Source: an uncultured Collinsella sp.
Lineage (GTDB): Bacteria; Actinomycetota; Coriobacteriia; Coriobacteriales; Coriobacteriaceae
NCBI GenBank assembly: GCA_902494555.1
Contig: CABUTR010000010.1
Coordinates: forward strand, 3,046-67,045
Direction: 5' to 3'
DNA length: 64,000 bases
The notes under the pieces were generated by a model. That model searched no databases, was not told the origin of the DNA, and saw nothing but the letters and a program-made list of their open reading frames with translations. Positions within the stretch are counted from its first letter, which is position 1. Each line of letters begins with the position of its first letter. This document shows positions 17,121 through 25,473 of the stretch, one piece after another. A program made the translations under genes and the position numbers.

Positions 17121-17446
17121 GATACTTCCCCTTCCATGCGCTCACGCGCACGACCGTGGTAACGAATCGACCCGCCGGATGCGGGCCGTGAGGGAACTAT
17201 ACGGCGGGTTTTGGACAGGCTTGTGCAGAGGGTGCGCGGTTTGGTAAACGTGCTAAAACCGGCGGTAAACGGTAGGTAAAGGTGGTTACCTTATGAAGAT
17301 ACCACTACAAGGAAAATGCAGGTAGGATGCGATGTTTTTGCTAAATCGCTTTACCATTTATCAGCATTATTTCCAAGTATTCTCTTTGGGTAGCTAAAAG
17401 AGCCCCGTCCCAAATTAGCTACCCAAACAACCTTGTCCCAAGTGAG
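17121..17446. other. 326-base intergenic region between the PPDK regulator and ppdK
   Basis: It holds no gene. From the ppdK side it contains a TATAGT -10 candidate (17196-17201 on the minus strand, no convincing -35). An array of TTTACC hexamers (plus-strand GGTAAA at 17243, 17264 and 17275) includes an inverted repeat GGTAAAGGTGGTTACC at 17275-17290. Next comes an A+T-rich stretch (17310-17390). At the regulator's 3' end lie two copies of a 20-base repeat. Confidence 0.8.
17196..17290 (-). promoter_or_regulatory. Candidate ppdK control region with TTTACC repeats
   Basis: On the minus strand TTTACC occurs three times with start spacings of 11 and 21 bases, about one and two helical turns. 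A further GGTAA on the opposite strand makes a GGTAA-N6-TTACC inverted repeat at 17275-17290. TATAGT lies about 40 bases downstream. Repressor or activator binding is inference. Confidence 0.4.
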
Positions 17447-17450
17447 CTAC
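17388..17450 (-). repeat. Two tandem copies of a 20-base repeat at the regulator's stop codon
   Basis: Minus-strand units GTAGCTCACTTGGGACAAGG (17431-17450) and GTAGCTAATTTGGGACGGGG (17403-17422) start 28 bases apart. The first provides the in-frame TAG stop of the upstream gene. The second is also one arm of a 10-bp inverted repeat, GGGTAGCTAA with TTAGCTACCC (17415-17424 and 17388-17397). A third copy is at 25454-25473. Confidence 0.75.
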
Positions 17451-18322
17451 TTTTGTTGAGCGCGGCGGGCGGCACGGCGGGCTCTTGCCTCTTGAATCTC
17501 TTCGAGGTGAGCAATGATCTCGGCAGCGCTTTCCTCGATGGCTTTGCCGTCGGTACGCACTACAAAGCAGCCCAGGCGTTTCATGAGCGCGCGGGCTTCC
17601 GCAAGCTCACTACGCACGCTCTCGGGCTCGGCATAGGAGCCGGCAACGGCACGGGCGTAGTCATCGCCCAAGCGGCTATCGCGAATTTCGGAAATCATAT
17701 CGACGGTCGAAATCAGGCCGAACAGGCGCATCGGGTCGACCTCGTAAATCGACTTGGGCGGCTCCATGCCATGCGCCAGTGGGACATTGGCGACCTTGTA
17801 GCCCTGATAGGCTAAATACATCGACAGCGGCGTCTTGGATGTACGCGACACACCCAGCAGCACGATATCGGCACCCGACAGATCGTCGCAACCACGACCG
17901 TCATCGTGCTCAACGAAATACTCCATGGCCTCGATACGATGGAAATAGCGGTCATCGGTCTTGTGAATCACGCCCGCAACGCCCTTGGGCGGTACACCGA
18001 TGAGCGCCGACAGCACGGCAAGCGTCGGGCCGATCAGGTCGACCGAACGGATATGCAGCATACCCAGGTAATCGAGCACGCGGGCGCGAAGCGCCGGATC
18101 GACAATGGTGTGGAACACGGCAATATCGCGATGGTCCGCATCGACGCGCGGCCCCACAAATGACTTGACCTGCTCCACAGAGGTCACCTTAGGCAGACGC
18201 AAAACGCGAAAAGCCCCTTCATCAAATTGCCCGGACGCCGCAAGCACCACCTCACAAGCAGTATCACCGAGCGAGTCGGAGATAACGATAACGGTGGGAC
18301 GAGCGGTGACCGGGCAATCCAT
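17447..18322 (-). CDS. Pyruvate, phosphate dikinase regulatory protein (PDRP/PpsR family)
   Basis: This bifunctional Ser/Thr kinase and Pi-dependent phosphorylase inactivates and reactivates PPDK (or PEP synthase) by phosphorylating a Thr beside the catalytic His. The family hallmark P-loop GVSRTSKTPLSMYLA is in the second half, and VISDSLGDTACEVV opens the protein. The length of 291 residues is normal and the tail is Arg/Ala-rich. It lies between glyS and ppdK, so a dikinase target rather than PpsA is very likely. The stop codon is supplied by a dispersed repeat. Confidence 0.93.
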   Translation of the reverse strand: MDCPVTARPTVIVISDSLGDTACEVVLAASGQFDEGAFRVLRLPKVTSVEQVKSFVGPRVDADHRDIAVFHTIVDPALRARVLDYLGMLHIRSVDLIGPTLAVLSALIGVPPKGVAGVIHKTDDRYFHRIEAMEYFVEHDDGRGCDDLSGADIVLLGVSRTSKTPLSMYLAYQGYKVANVPLAHGMEPPKSIYEVDPMRLFGLISTVDMISEIRDSRLGDDYARAVAGSYAEPESVRSELAEARALMKRLGCFVVRTDGKAIEESAAEIIAHLEEIQEARARRAARRAQQK

Positions 18323-18356
18323 GCGGGGCTCCTTTTGCGCTTATGCGCAGGCTGGC

Positions 18357-20453
18357 TTACTTTTTGCGGGCAAGCTCACCGATGTTGGCGATGCCGGAGA
18401 AAACGGCCTCGAAGCGGTTGAGCAGCTTAAGGCGATTATCGCGAAGCTGCTCGTCCTTGTCCATGACCATGACCTCATCGAAGAAACGGTCGATGGGCGC
18501 GCGCAGGGCGGCGAGGGCGGCAAATGCGGCCGGGTAGTCCTCGGCAGCAAGGGCGGCATCGACAGCGGTCTGAGCAGCCTCGGAGGCGTCGGCGAGCGCG
18601 AGCTCGACCTCGCCCATCAGGCTGCGGTCATACTCCGCACCCAGCTCGGGCTTGGAGATGTGCGCGGCACGGGCATAGGCGGTAGCCAGGTTGTCAAAGG
18701 TCTCGGCATCATTCTTGCGGGCCTCGTCGAGGGCGCCGCAGCGGGCGAAGAAGACGGACGGGGCGATGATGTGCACCGCGGAGACGGCGGCAACGGTATC
18801 GGCCGGGATCTTTTCGTCGCGGGCCATGCTCACCAGGCGGCCATGGAAGAAGTCACGAACCTGCTGGGCGACCTCGGCGGCGTCAAACTCAATGCCCTGC
18901 TCGCTGTAAAGCTGCAGAGCAAAGTCAATCAGCGACGTGGGGTCGATCGGCAGACGGTCGCGCAGGATGTTGATGATGCCGATAGCGGCACGACGCAGCG
19001 CGTAGGGGTCGGAGGAGCCGGTCGGAGGCTCGTCGATGGCAAAGATACCGGCGATGGTATCGAGCTTGTCGGCGCAGGCCACGATGCAGCCAGCGGTGCC
19101 CTCGGGCAGCTCGTCACCGGCAAAGCGGGGACGATAATGATCGCGAATGGCGTGGGCGACCTCGTCGTTCTCCCCCATCGCGGTCGCGTAGTAACCGCCC
19201 ATCACGCCCTGCTGGCTCGTGAACTCGACGACGGCGTTGGACACCAGGTCTGCCTTGCACAGGTGCGCGGCACGAGCAGCGTCGGCGGCAAGATGGGCGC
19301 CCAGATGAGCCTCGCGGGCAATAGCGAGCGCGAGCTGCTCGATGCGCTCGGACTTGGCGAGCACGCTGCCGAGCTTCTCCTGGAAGGCGACCTTGGACAG
19401 GCGCTCACGGAACTCGTCGAGGGAGATCTTCAGGTCCTCCTCGTAGAAGAACTTAGCGTCGTCCAGACGGGCACGCACGACGCGCTCGTTACCGTCGATC
19501 ACGCGCTCGGCGTTCTCGGGCTTGCTGTTGGAGACGACCACGAACTCACGCGTGAGCTTGCCCTCGCCGTCATAGATCGGGAAGTAGCGCTGGTTGGTGA
19601 GCATGGACTCGCAGATGATCTCGTGCGGAACCTTGAGGAACTCCTCATCGAAGGTACCGACGAGCACCGTCGGCCACTCGCAGAGGTTGATGACCTCCTC
19701 GAAGACCTTCTTGGGCGTATCGACATGGCAGCCAGGACGGGCAGCCTCGACCTCGGCAATACCGGCGAGAATCACCTCGCGACGGCGCTCGGCAGAAAGC
19801 ACGCCGGCGTCCTCGAGCACCTGCTCGTAGGCGGCGGGGCTAGCGACAACGTGGTCACCGGGGCCAAGCACGCGATGGCCGCGCGTGGTGTTGCCGCTCG
19901 TCACGTCGGCAAACGACACGGGCACAACATCCTCGCCCAAAAGGCAGCAGATCCAGCGGACCGGGCGCACGAAGGTGGCGTGCTCGTGGCCCCAGCGCTG
20001 ACTACGGTAGTTGGGCCACTGCAGACCGGCGATGGTCTTCTCGCACAGAGCGGTCAGAATCGGCGTAGCCGGTGCGGAAGGAATGTTCTTCTCGGCAAAG
20101 ACGTACTCACGGCCGTCGGTGTCCTCGCGACGGACCAGATCCTCGGCAGCCACACCGCACTTGCGGGCGAAGCCCTGGGCGGCCTTGGTGGCGTTACCGT
20201 CAGCGTCGAAGGCGATGTTGGCCGCAGGGCCACGCTTGACCTCGTGAACCTCATCGGTCGCAGTGGCGACGTTGGCCACGAGCGCAGCCAGGCGACGCGG
20301 ACTCGAGATCACGCGGACCTCGCCATGGGCCAGACCGGCCTCGTCGAGGCCCTTGGCGATCATGGTGCCAAGCTGCTTGACAGCATTGTTCAGCGGTGCG
20401 GAGGGCATTTCCTCCGTACCGATCTCAAACAGGAAATCCTTAGCGTCTGCCAT
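18357..20453 (-). CDS. glyS: Glycyl-tRNA synthetase beta subunit
   Basis: This is the tRNA-recognition half of the heterotetrameric bacterial glycyl-tRNA synthetase. It opens with DFLFEIGTEEMPSAPLNNAV. It contains NYRSQRWGHEHATFVRPVRWI, the HD-like CKADLVSNAVVEFTSQQGVMGGYYA block and FAIDEPPTGSSDPYALRRAAIGI, and ends in an anticodon-binding helical domain. At 698 residues it is of usual size. It starts three bases after the glyQ stop. Confidence 0.97.
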   Translation of the reverse strand: MADAKDFLFEIGTEEMPSAPLNNAVKQLGTMIAKGLDEAGLAHGEVRVISSPRRLAALVANVATATDEVHEVKRGPAANIAFDADGNATKAAQGFARKCGVAAEDLVRREDTDGREYVFAEKNIPSAPATPILTALCEKTIAGLQWPNYRSQRWGHEHATFVRPVRWICCLLGEDVVPVSFADVTSGNTTRGHRVLGPGDHVVASPAAYEQVLEDAGVLSAERRREVILAGIAEVEAARPGCHVDTPKKVFEEVINLCEWPTVLVGTFDEEFLKVPHEIICESMLTNQRYFPIYDGEGKLTREFVVVSNSKPENAERVIDGNERVVRARLDDAKFFYEEDLKISLDEFRERLSKVAFQEKLGSVLAKSERIEQLALAIAREAHLGAHLAADAARAAHLCKADLVSNAVVEFTSQQGVMGGYYATAMGENDEVAHAIRDHYRPRFAGDELPEGTAGCIVACADKLDTIAGIFAIDEPPTGSSDPYALRRAAIGIINILRDRLPIDPTSLIDFALQLYSEQGIEFDAAEVAQQVRDFFHGRLVSMARDEKIPADTVAAVSAVHIIAPSVFFARCGALDEARKNDAETFDNLATAYARAAHISKPELGAEYDRSLMGEVELALADASEAAQTAVDAALAAEDYPAAFAALAALRAPIDRFFDEVMVMDKDEQLRDNRLKLLNRFEAVFSGIANIGELARKK

Positions 20454-20456
20454 GGC

Positions 20457-21368
20457 TTACGCCACCTCGCCTTCCTGGTCGGCATTCTCGTTGACTCCGG
20501 CGACCTCGGCCATATAGGCCTCGCAGCACGCCTTGGCGACGGCGCGGACGCGCAGGATGTAGTTGGCACGCTCGACCGCGGACAGGGCGCCGCGGGCATC
20601 GAGCAGGTTGAAAGCGTGGCTGCACTTCATGACACAGTCATACGCTGGCAGCGGCAGCTTGCGCTCCAGGCAGGAATGGCACTCGGCCTCGTAGTCGTCA
20701 AACTTCTGACGCATCATCTCGACGTTGGCGACCTCAAAGTTATAGGCACTGAACTCGCGCTCGTTCTCGAGGAACACGTCGCCATAGGTCATGGGCGTAC
20801 CGTCGGGCAGGTAGCTCCACACCAGGTCGTAAACGGAGTTGACGCCCTGGGCATACATGGCGATACGCTCCAGGCCATAGGTGATCTCGACGGGCACGGG
20901 GTCGACCTCGATGCCGCCCACCTGCTGGAAGTAAGTAAACTGCGTGACCTCCATGCCGTTGAGCCAGACCTCCCAGCCAAGGCCCCAGGCGCCGAGCGTC
21001 GGGCTCTCCCAGTCATCCTCGACAAAGCGGACGTCATGGTCGTTGGGGTCCAGGCCAATGGCGGCCAGCGAACCCAGATAGAGCTCCTGGGCGTTGACCG
21101 GTGAGGGCTTGATGAGCACCTGGAACTGATAGTAGTGCTGCATGCGGTTGGGGTTCTCGCCGTAGCGGCCGTCGGCGGGACGGCGGCAAGGCTGCGCATA
21201 GCAGGTGCGCCACTCGGCGGGACCGAGCGAGCGCAGCGTGGTCGCGGTATGGAAGGTACCGGCACCGACCTCAGAGTCATAGGGCTGCATAATGACGCAG
21301 CCCTGCTCGCCCCAGTACTGCTGGAGGCGCAGGATGATGTCTTGGAAGGAAAGCGATGAAGCGTTCAT
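20457..21368 (-). CDS. glyQ: Glycyl-tRNA synthetase alpha subunit
   Basis: This is the catalytic class II half of the alpha2-beta2 enzyme that charges tRNA-Gly. It opens with SFQDIILRLQQYWGEQGCVIMQPYD and shows EVGAGTFHTATTLRSLGP, AYVQPCRRPADGRYGENPNR-like and GWEVWLNGMEVTQFTYFQQVGG blocks. No T-box-like leader precedes it: only 59 bases separate it from lepB. Confidence 0.97.
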   Translation of the reverse strand: MNASSLSFQDIILRLQQYWGEQGCVIMQPYDSEVGAGTFHTATTLRSLGPAEWRTCYAQPCRRPADGRYGENPNRMQHYYQFQVLIKPSPVNAQELYLGSLAAIGLDPNDHDVRFVEDDWESPTLGAWGLGWEVWLNGMEVTQFTYFQQVGGIEVDPVPVEITYGLERIAMYAQGVNSVYDLVWSYLPDGTPMTYGDVFLENEREFSAYNFEVANVEMMRQKFDDYEAECHSCLERKLPLPAYDCVMKCSHAFNLLDARGALSAVERANYILRVRAVAKACCEAYMAEVAGVNENADQEGEVA

Positions 21369-21427
21369 GCCTCTAATATCCCCTCGTCGAAACGATTACA
21401 CGGTTAGGTACTGTACTATAGCGGTTT

Positions 21428-21991
21428 TTAGTCGATAGCGCCGATGCGGTTGAGCGGCCAGTAGCGCACAAGCGCCACAGCGATCAAATCAGAGCGATCG
21501 ACGGGACCAAAGTAGCGTGAGTCGGCAGAGTTCTCTCGATTGTCGCCCATTACCCACACACAGTCATCGGGGACGGTGTAGGGATAGCTCACCTGGGCGG
21601 CGGGCGCCTGGACCGAAAGCGGCCAGCTCATGCCGGTCGTATAGTCCTCATCGAGCGCCTGGCCGTCGACGACGACCTTGCCGTCCTGAAGGTCGACCGT
21701 CTGACCGGCCGTGGCGATGACGCGCTTTACCAGCACGTCATGCTCGGACGTGGCATCGGGGTTGTGGAACACCACGATATCACCCTGTTTGACGGGCTGA
21801 CCGAGCTCGAGGCTCACCTTTTGTGCCAGGATCTGGTCGCCAATCTCGATCGTGTCCTCCATGGAGCCGGTGGGCACCACAAAGGGCTCGACCACAAAGG
21901 TGCGGATCAGGAAGGTGGCCACGAGCGCGATTGCGATGACCGCGATCCACTCAAAGGCGCCCCTCAACGCGGAATGCTGCGATGGAACCAT
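21428..21991 (-). CDS. lepB: Signal peptidase I
   Basis: This membrane-bound peptidase removes signal peptides. One N-terminal membrane helix (about residues 13-31) is followed by the nucleophile motif FVVPTGSMEDTI. The catalytic Lys is in VLVKRVIATAGQ, and VMGDNRENSADSRYFGPV is the C-terminal box. The ATG at 21991 has GGAG at a good distance; a GTG at 21997 would overlap the trmD stop. At 187 residues it is the short Gram-positive form. Confidence 0.95.
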   Translation of the reverse strand: MVPSQHSALRGAFEWIAVIAIALVATFLIRTFVVEPFVVPTGSMEDTIEIGDQILAQKVSLELGQPVKQGDIVVFHNPDATSEHDVLVKRVIATAGQTVDLQDGKVVVDGQALDEDYTTGMSWPLSVQAPAAQVSYPYTVPDDCVWVMGDNRENSADSRYFGPVDRSDLIAVALVRYWPLNRIGAID

Positions 21992-21993
21992 TC

Positions 21994-22752
21994 TCACTCC
22001 TCGCTCTGCGAATACGAAGCGTCCAGAATCTCCTGCGCGTATGCGCGCTCCTGGGGCGTAAGCCGCGCCGCCTCGATCAGGTCGGGACGCCAGCGGCAGG
22101 TACGCTCGATGGCATTCTTACGGCGCCAGGCGTCAACCTTGGCATGGTCACCGCTCACGAGCACCGGCGGCACGCCCTCGCCGTTGAACTCGGCGGGACG
22201 GGTGTACTGCGCGTACTCGAGCAGGCCACCGTCCTCGGCAGTCGAGAACGACTCATCGACGTTGCTCATCTCGTCACCAAGGGCGCCGGGAATCAGACGC
22301 ACGACGGCGTCGGCAACGACCATGGCGGGAAGTTCGCCACCCGTGAGCACGTAGTCGCCAATCGACAGGCGCTCGTCGGCATACGCATACGCGCGCTCGT
22401 CGACGCCCTCGTAGCGACTGCACACAAACAGCAGGCGCTCGCTTTTGAGCAGGCGCTCGGCCACATGCTGCGTAAAGGGTTCGCCGCAGGGCGTAAAGAA
22501 CACCACGGTGGGCTTGGGACCCTCGGAGCTAATAGCCTCGATGGCCTCGGCGATGGGCTCGACCTTCATGAGCATGCCCTGCCCGCCGCCGTACGGCTCG
22601 TCATCGACGGTACGATGACGGTCGTGCGTCCAGTCGCGCAGGTTGTAGGCCTTAAAATCAAAAAGGCCGGCCTTGCGGGCGCGGCCCAAGATCGATGTGG
22701 ACATGACGGGCTCAAACATCTCGGGAAAGACCGAAAGGGTCTCGATCAGCAT
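21994..22752 (-). CDS. trmD: tRNA (guanine-N1)-methyltransferase
   Basis: TrmD makes m1G37, which prevents frameshifting. It is a SPOUT-fold enzyme: LSVFPEMFEPVMSTSILGRARKAG at the start, the DDEPYGGGQGMLMK block, CSRYEGVDERA and the knot region SIGDYVLTGGELPAMVVADAVVRLIPG. The length of 252 residues is usual. GGAGGAAAAC precedes the ATG. It forms rimM-trmD-lepB in one unit. Confidence 0.97.
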   Translation of the reverse strand: MLIETLSVFPEMFEPVMSTSILGRARKAGLFDFKAYNLRDWTHDRHRTVDDEPYGGGQGMLMKVEPIAEAIEAISSEGPKPTVVFFTPCGEPFTQHVAERLLKSERLLFVCSRYEGVDERAYAYADERLSIGDYVLTGGELPAMVVADAVVRLIPGALGDEMSNVDESFSTAEDGGLLEYAQYTRPAEFNGEGVPPVLVSGDHAKVDAWRRKNAIERTCRWRPDLIEAARLTPQERAYAQEILDASYSQSEE

Positions 22753-22762
22753 GTTTTCCTCC

Positions 22763-23284
22763 CTACTTGTCCATATCGATCAAACCGTCCATAACATGGA
22801 CGGAAATTGTCCCCTGATCGGGAAGATCGAGCACAACCTGCTCGATCACGGGAATCAGCACCTCGCCGTACCGATCGCCCTCGACAACCCAAACATCGTT
22901 GGCGGGCGTCGACATGATCTCGACAATCGTGCCGAGCGAACCAAAGCGCTCGTCAACCACCTCGCGACCCATCAGGTCGGTATAGGCGGCGTCGAGCGAA
23001 TCGAGCTCAAAGTCGTCACGATTTGCCAGCACGTAGCATCCGGTGATGCCCTCGGCGGCCGTCAAGTCGTCAATGCCCTCAAACGAGACCAGATCGCCAT
23101 CGCCCGTATCGGTGACGGATGTGACCGTGCAAAAACGGTCGCGCTTAAGCGCCGGCGGCGTCAAGGCGACGCGCATACCCGGCGTCAATACAGAAGGAAG
23201 CCCCCGCAGCGGCTGCGCGAGGACCTGCCCCTTCCTTCCGTGCGGCTTGACCACACGGGCGATATTTTTGTACTGGGACCTCAA
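22763..23284 (-). CDS. rimM: 16S rRNA processing protein RimM
   Basis: RimM assists assembly of the 30S head. The N-terminal beta-barrel begins IARVVKPHGRKGQVLAQPL. The C-terminal PRC-barrel part holds DLMGREVVDERFGSLGTIVEI and ENEVLIPVIEQVV-like residues. The start is TTG, four bases after khpA. It is standard for the rpsP-khpA-rimM-trmD order. Confidence 0.94.
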   Translation of the reverse strand: MRSQYKNIARVVKPHGRKGQVLAQPLRGLPSVLTPGMRVALTPPALKRDRFCTVTSVTDTGDGDLVSFEGIDDLTAAEGITGCYVLANRDDFELDSLDAAYTDLMGREVVDERFGSLGTIVEIMSTPANDVWVVEGDRYGEVLIPVIEQVVLDLPDQGTISVHVMDGLIDMDK

Positions 23285-23288
23285 GGTC

Positions 23289-23573
23289 CTAGCCCAGAAC
23301 CTCTACCTCGACTGCAGTGTCGAGGCGAGCGGCAAGTGCACGGGCGAGCGTGCGAATGGCCTTGATGGTACGGCCACGACGGCCGATGACCTTAGCAACG
23401 TCATCCTCGGCAACCGAAACCTCAATCGTGGAGGCGTCGTCACCATCGATGACCTCGAGGCTCACGGAATCCGGGTCGTCGACGATCTGAACAACGAGAT
23501 ATTCGACGAGATCGGCGATGCGATCTGAGAGCATTGCCTCACCCTCGAGCTGTGCAGCGTCAACCTCAGGCAC
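23289..23573 (-). CDS. khpA: KhpA family KH-domain RNA-binding protein
   Basis: This is a small RNA-binding protein, partner of KhpB in some bacteria. The KH GxxG motif is in VIGRRGRTIKAIRTLARALAAR. At 94 residues it has about 15 extra N-terminal residues compared with the usual 75-80. The start is GTG with GAGGAG upstream, three bases after rpsP. Neighbours rpsP and rimM fit. Confidence 0.92.
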   Translation of the reverse strand: MPEVDAAQLEGEAMLSDRIADLVEYLVVQIVDDPDSVSLEVIDGDDASTIEVSVAEDDVAKVIGRRGRTIKAIRTLARALAARLDTAVEVEVLG

Positions 23574-23576
23574 GAT

Positions 23577-23918
23577 TTACTCCTCGGCGCCCTCAGCGGC
23601 CTCAGCGGCAGCCTTAGCGGCCTCGGCCTCTTTGGCGAGCTGCTTCTTGGACTTCTTGACGACGGTCTCGGTCTTCTCGCCCTCGTTGGCGGCCTTGACC
23701 AGAGCAGCGACAGCGTCGGTGAGCTGAGCGCCCTTGGACTGCCAGTCAGCGATCTTCTCGAGATCGAGGTTGATGGTCTTGGGGGCGGTCATCGGGTTGT
23801 AGCGGCCAACCTCCTCGATGATACGACCGTCACGCGGGGCGCGGGAATCGGCGACGACGACACGGTAGTACGGACGCTTCTTAGCGCCGTGACGAGCAAG
23901 GCGAATCTTGACTGCCAA
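23577..23918 (-). CDS. rpsP: 30S ribosomal protein S16
   Basis: This is a structural protein of the 30S body. It opens AVKIRLARHGAKKRPYYRVVVADSR and continues GRYNPM and DLEKIADWQSKGAQLTDAV. The conserved core ends near residue 80 and is followed by a Lys then Ala/Glu-rich tail of about 30 residues. The TTG at 23918 is preceded by GGAGGAG, fixing the start. It is the first gene of the minus-strand block. Confidence 0.96.
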   Translation of the reverse strand: MAVKIRLARHGAKKRPYYRVVVADSRAPRDGRIIEEVGRYNPMTAPKTINLDLEKIADWQSKGAQLTDAVAALVKAANEGEKTETVVKKSKKQLAKEAEAAKAAAEAAEGAEE

Positions 23919-23974
23919 AGGAAACTCCTCCAACCAAGCAGCTTTAGGCTGCAACTACAAACAAACAGTTGAAC

Positions 23975-24003
23975 ATAATACGCCATCGACGCGGGCAGGT
24001 GAA
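23975..24003 (-). promoter_or_regulatory. rpsP operon promoter
   Basis: On the minus strand TTCACC (23998-24003) and TATTAT (23975-23980) are separated by 17 bases. The leader to rpsP is about 50 bases. Confidence 0.6.
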
Positions 24004-24107
24004 GTCCGTGAGACCAACTTCTTCGGTGTAGTCGAGGGCAAATCCATATCTTAGACAAGAATTCGGGATTTGCAAGCACATACACGCACCCCACATGAGC
24101 TGCGCGG

Positions 24108-24120
24108 TATACTCATGACA
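24108..24120 (+). promoter_or_regulatory. dinB -10 box placing the transcription start at the ATG
   Basis: TATACT (24108-24113) lies six bases before the dinB ATG at 24120, so transcription should start at or next to the A of the start codon. No Shine-Dalgarno sequence lies between. No convincing -35 was found. Confidence 0.5.
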
Positions 24121-25373
24121 TGGAAAGACGCGAACATACATACGGTTATGAGGATGCTGCGGGCGTCACGCCGCCTCCCTGGACGGGTCCGGCGGTGGGC
24201 CTCATGGACCTCGATGCGTTTTTTGCGAGCGTGGAGATGCTCGATCATCCCGAATGGCGCGGAAAGCCGCTCATCGTGGGCGGGGACGCCGATTCTCGTG
24301 GCGTTGTGTCCACCTGTTCTTACGAGGCACGTCGCTTTGGCGTACACTCCGCCATGCCCTCAGCCGAGGCACGGCGCCTGTGTCCGCAGGCCATTTGGAC
24401 GCACGGGCATTTCGATCGCTACCGCGAGGTCAGTGCGCAGGTCATGGCGATTCTTGCCGAGGAGACGCCGCGCGTGGAGCGCGTATCCATCGACGAGGCA
24501 TTTATCGATATCACACCGGGTCGCTTTGCACCCGAGGACCCGCTGCTGGTTGCACGGCGTATAAGCGACCGTGTGGCAGCGCTGGGAGTAACGTGCTCCA
24601 TTGGCGTGGGCTGCAACAAGACGGTCGCAAAGATCGCAAGTGAGCGGGATAAGCCGTTTGGGCTGACCATCGTGCGACCCGGAACCGAGCAGCGCTTTTT
24701 GGCCGCGCTGCCGGTATCTGCCATGAGCGGCATCGGGCGCTCGGCCGAGGAGCGACTGCGCCGCATGCGCATCTACACGCTCGGCGAGCTGTCACGCGCG
24801 CCGGAATCCACGCTAGCTGCAATTTTTGGCGTCAACGGCGAACGCATGCGCCAGCGTGCGCTGGGACTCGAAATCTCCGAAGTCACGAGTCTCGATGAAG
24901 AACGTGAGGTCAAGTCGGTCAGCAATGAGCGCACCTTTGCGAAAGATTTGACTGAGCGCGGGGACATCGAAGCGGCGATTGCGCTGTTGGGCGAGTCAGT
25001 GGGACGCCGCCTGCGCCGTCAGGGACTGACGGGCGCCACGGTGACGCTCAAGCTCAAGTATTCGTATGGAAGCGGTCGCTCGGCACAGCGCCGGCTGCCT
25101 CATCCGACCGACGATGAGAACATCTTCGTGGCCGTGGCGCTCGAGCTGCTCGACAACATCTGGCAGGAAGGCATGCATGTTCGCTTAGCAGGCATCGGCA
25201 TGAGCGACTTTGACCATCAGGGCGGCATCCAGACCGACTTGTTCTGCGAAGTCGACGACCGCGGAGCCCAATCCAGTGACCGCCGCGAGCTCTCCGTCGC
25301 GATCGACGCCGTCCGAGACAAGTTCGGCGACACCGCCCTATCTTTCGGCCGCCAATCCCGCTTCAACGATTAA
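24120..25373 (+). CDS. dinB: DNA polymerase IV
   Basis: This is a Y-family translesion polymerase. The catalytic residues are in GLMDLDAFFASVE and RVSIDEAFIDITPG. The thumb shows MSGIGRSAEERLRRMRIYTLGELS, and the little-finger domain covers about residues 250-360 (SVSNERTFAKDLTERGD). It ends in a short extra tail with no clear beta-clamp motif that I can define. It stands alone, divergent from rpsP, and probably has a leaderless mRNA. Confidence 0.95.
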   Translation: MERREHTYGYEDAAGVTPPPWTGPAVGLMDLDAFFASVEMLDHPEWRGKPLIVGGDADSRGVVSTCSYEARRFGVHSAMPSAEARRLCPQAIWTHGHFDRYREVSAQVMAILAEETPRVERVSIDEAFIDITPGRFAPEDPLLVARRISDRVAALGVTCSIGVGCNKTVAKIASERDKPFGLTIVRPGTEQRFLAALPVSAMSGIGRSAEERLRRMRIYTLGELSRAPESTLAAIFGVNGERMRQRALGLEISEVTSLDEEREVKSVSNERTFAKDLTERGDIEAAIALLGESVGRRLRRQGLTGATVTLKLKYSYGSGRSAQRRLPHPTDDENIFVAVALELLDNIWQEGMHVRLAGIGMSDFDHQGGIQTDLFCEVDDRGAQSSDRRELSVAIDAVRDKFGDTALSFGRQSRFND

Positions 25374-25384
25374 CCGCCTTTGGG

Positions 25385-25428
25385 CAAAAAGAAAGCCGGA
25401 CAGGTGCGGAAAACCGCAACTGCCCGGC
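25385..25428 (-). terminator. Intrinsic terminator after rsfS
   Basis: On the minus strand the arms GCCGGGCAGTTGCGG and CCGCACCTGTCCGGC (25414-25428 and 25395-25409) pair with two mismatch or wobble positions around a TTTT loop. TTTCTTTTT follows. The reverse strand also has A-runs on the dinB side, so it may serve both convergent genes. Confidence 0.8.
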
Positions 25429-25442
25429 GAAATGCGCGAAGC

Positions 25443-25473
25443 TAGCTAAAAAAGCCCGTCCCAAATGAGCTAC
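25443..25473 (-). repeat. Third copy of the 20-base repeat, at the rsfS stop codon
   Basis: Minus-strand GTAGCTCATTTGGGACGGGC (25454-25473) matches the unit at 17403-17422 at 18 of 20 positions. In both loci a T-rich run and an inverted AGCTA follow. Its first base is the last base of the rsfS TAG, giving two stop codons in a row. Confidence 0.7.

Noticed and set aside
17243..17290. A CRISPR-like array
   Set aside because: The GGTAAA repeats are only six bases long with irregular short spacing; this fits protein-binding sites, not CRISPR.
18105..21104. A 999-codon open frame on the plus strand
   Set aside because: It is antisense to glyS and glyQ, has no family resemblance and follows from G/C-rich third positions of the real genes.
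21369..21427. A T-box riboswitch before glyQ
   Set aside because: The gap is only 59 bases, too short for a T-box, and no specifier/T-box sequence is present.
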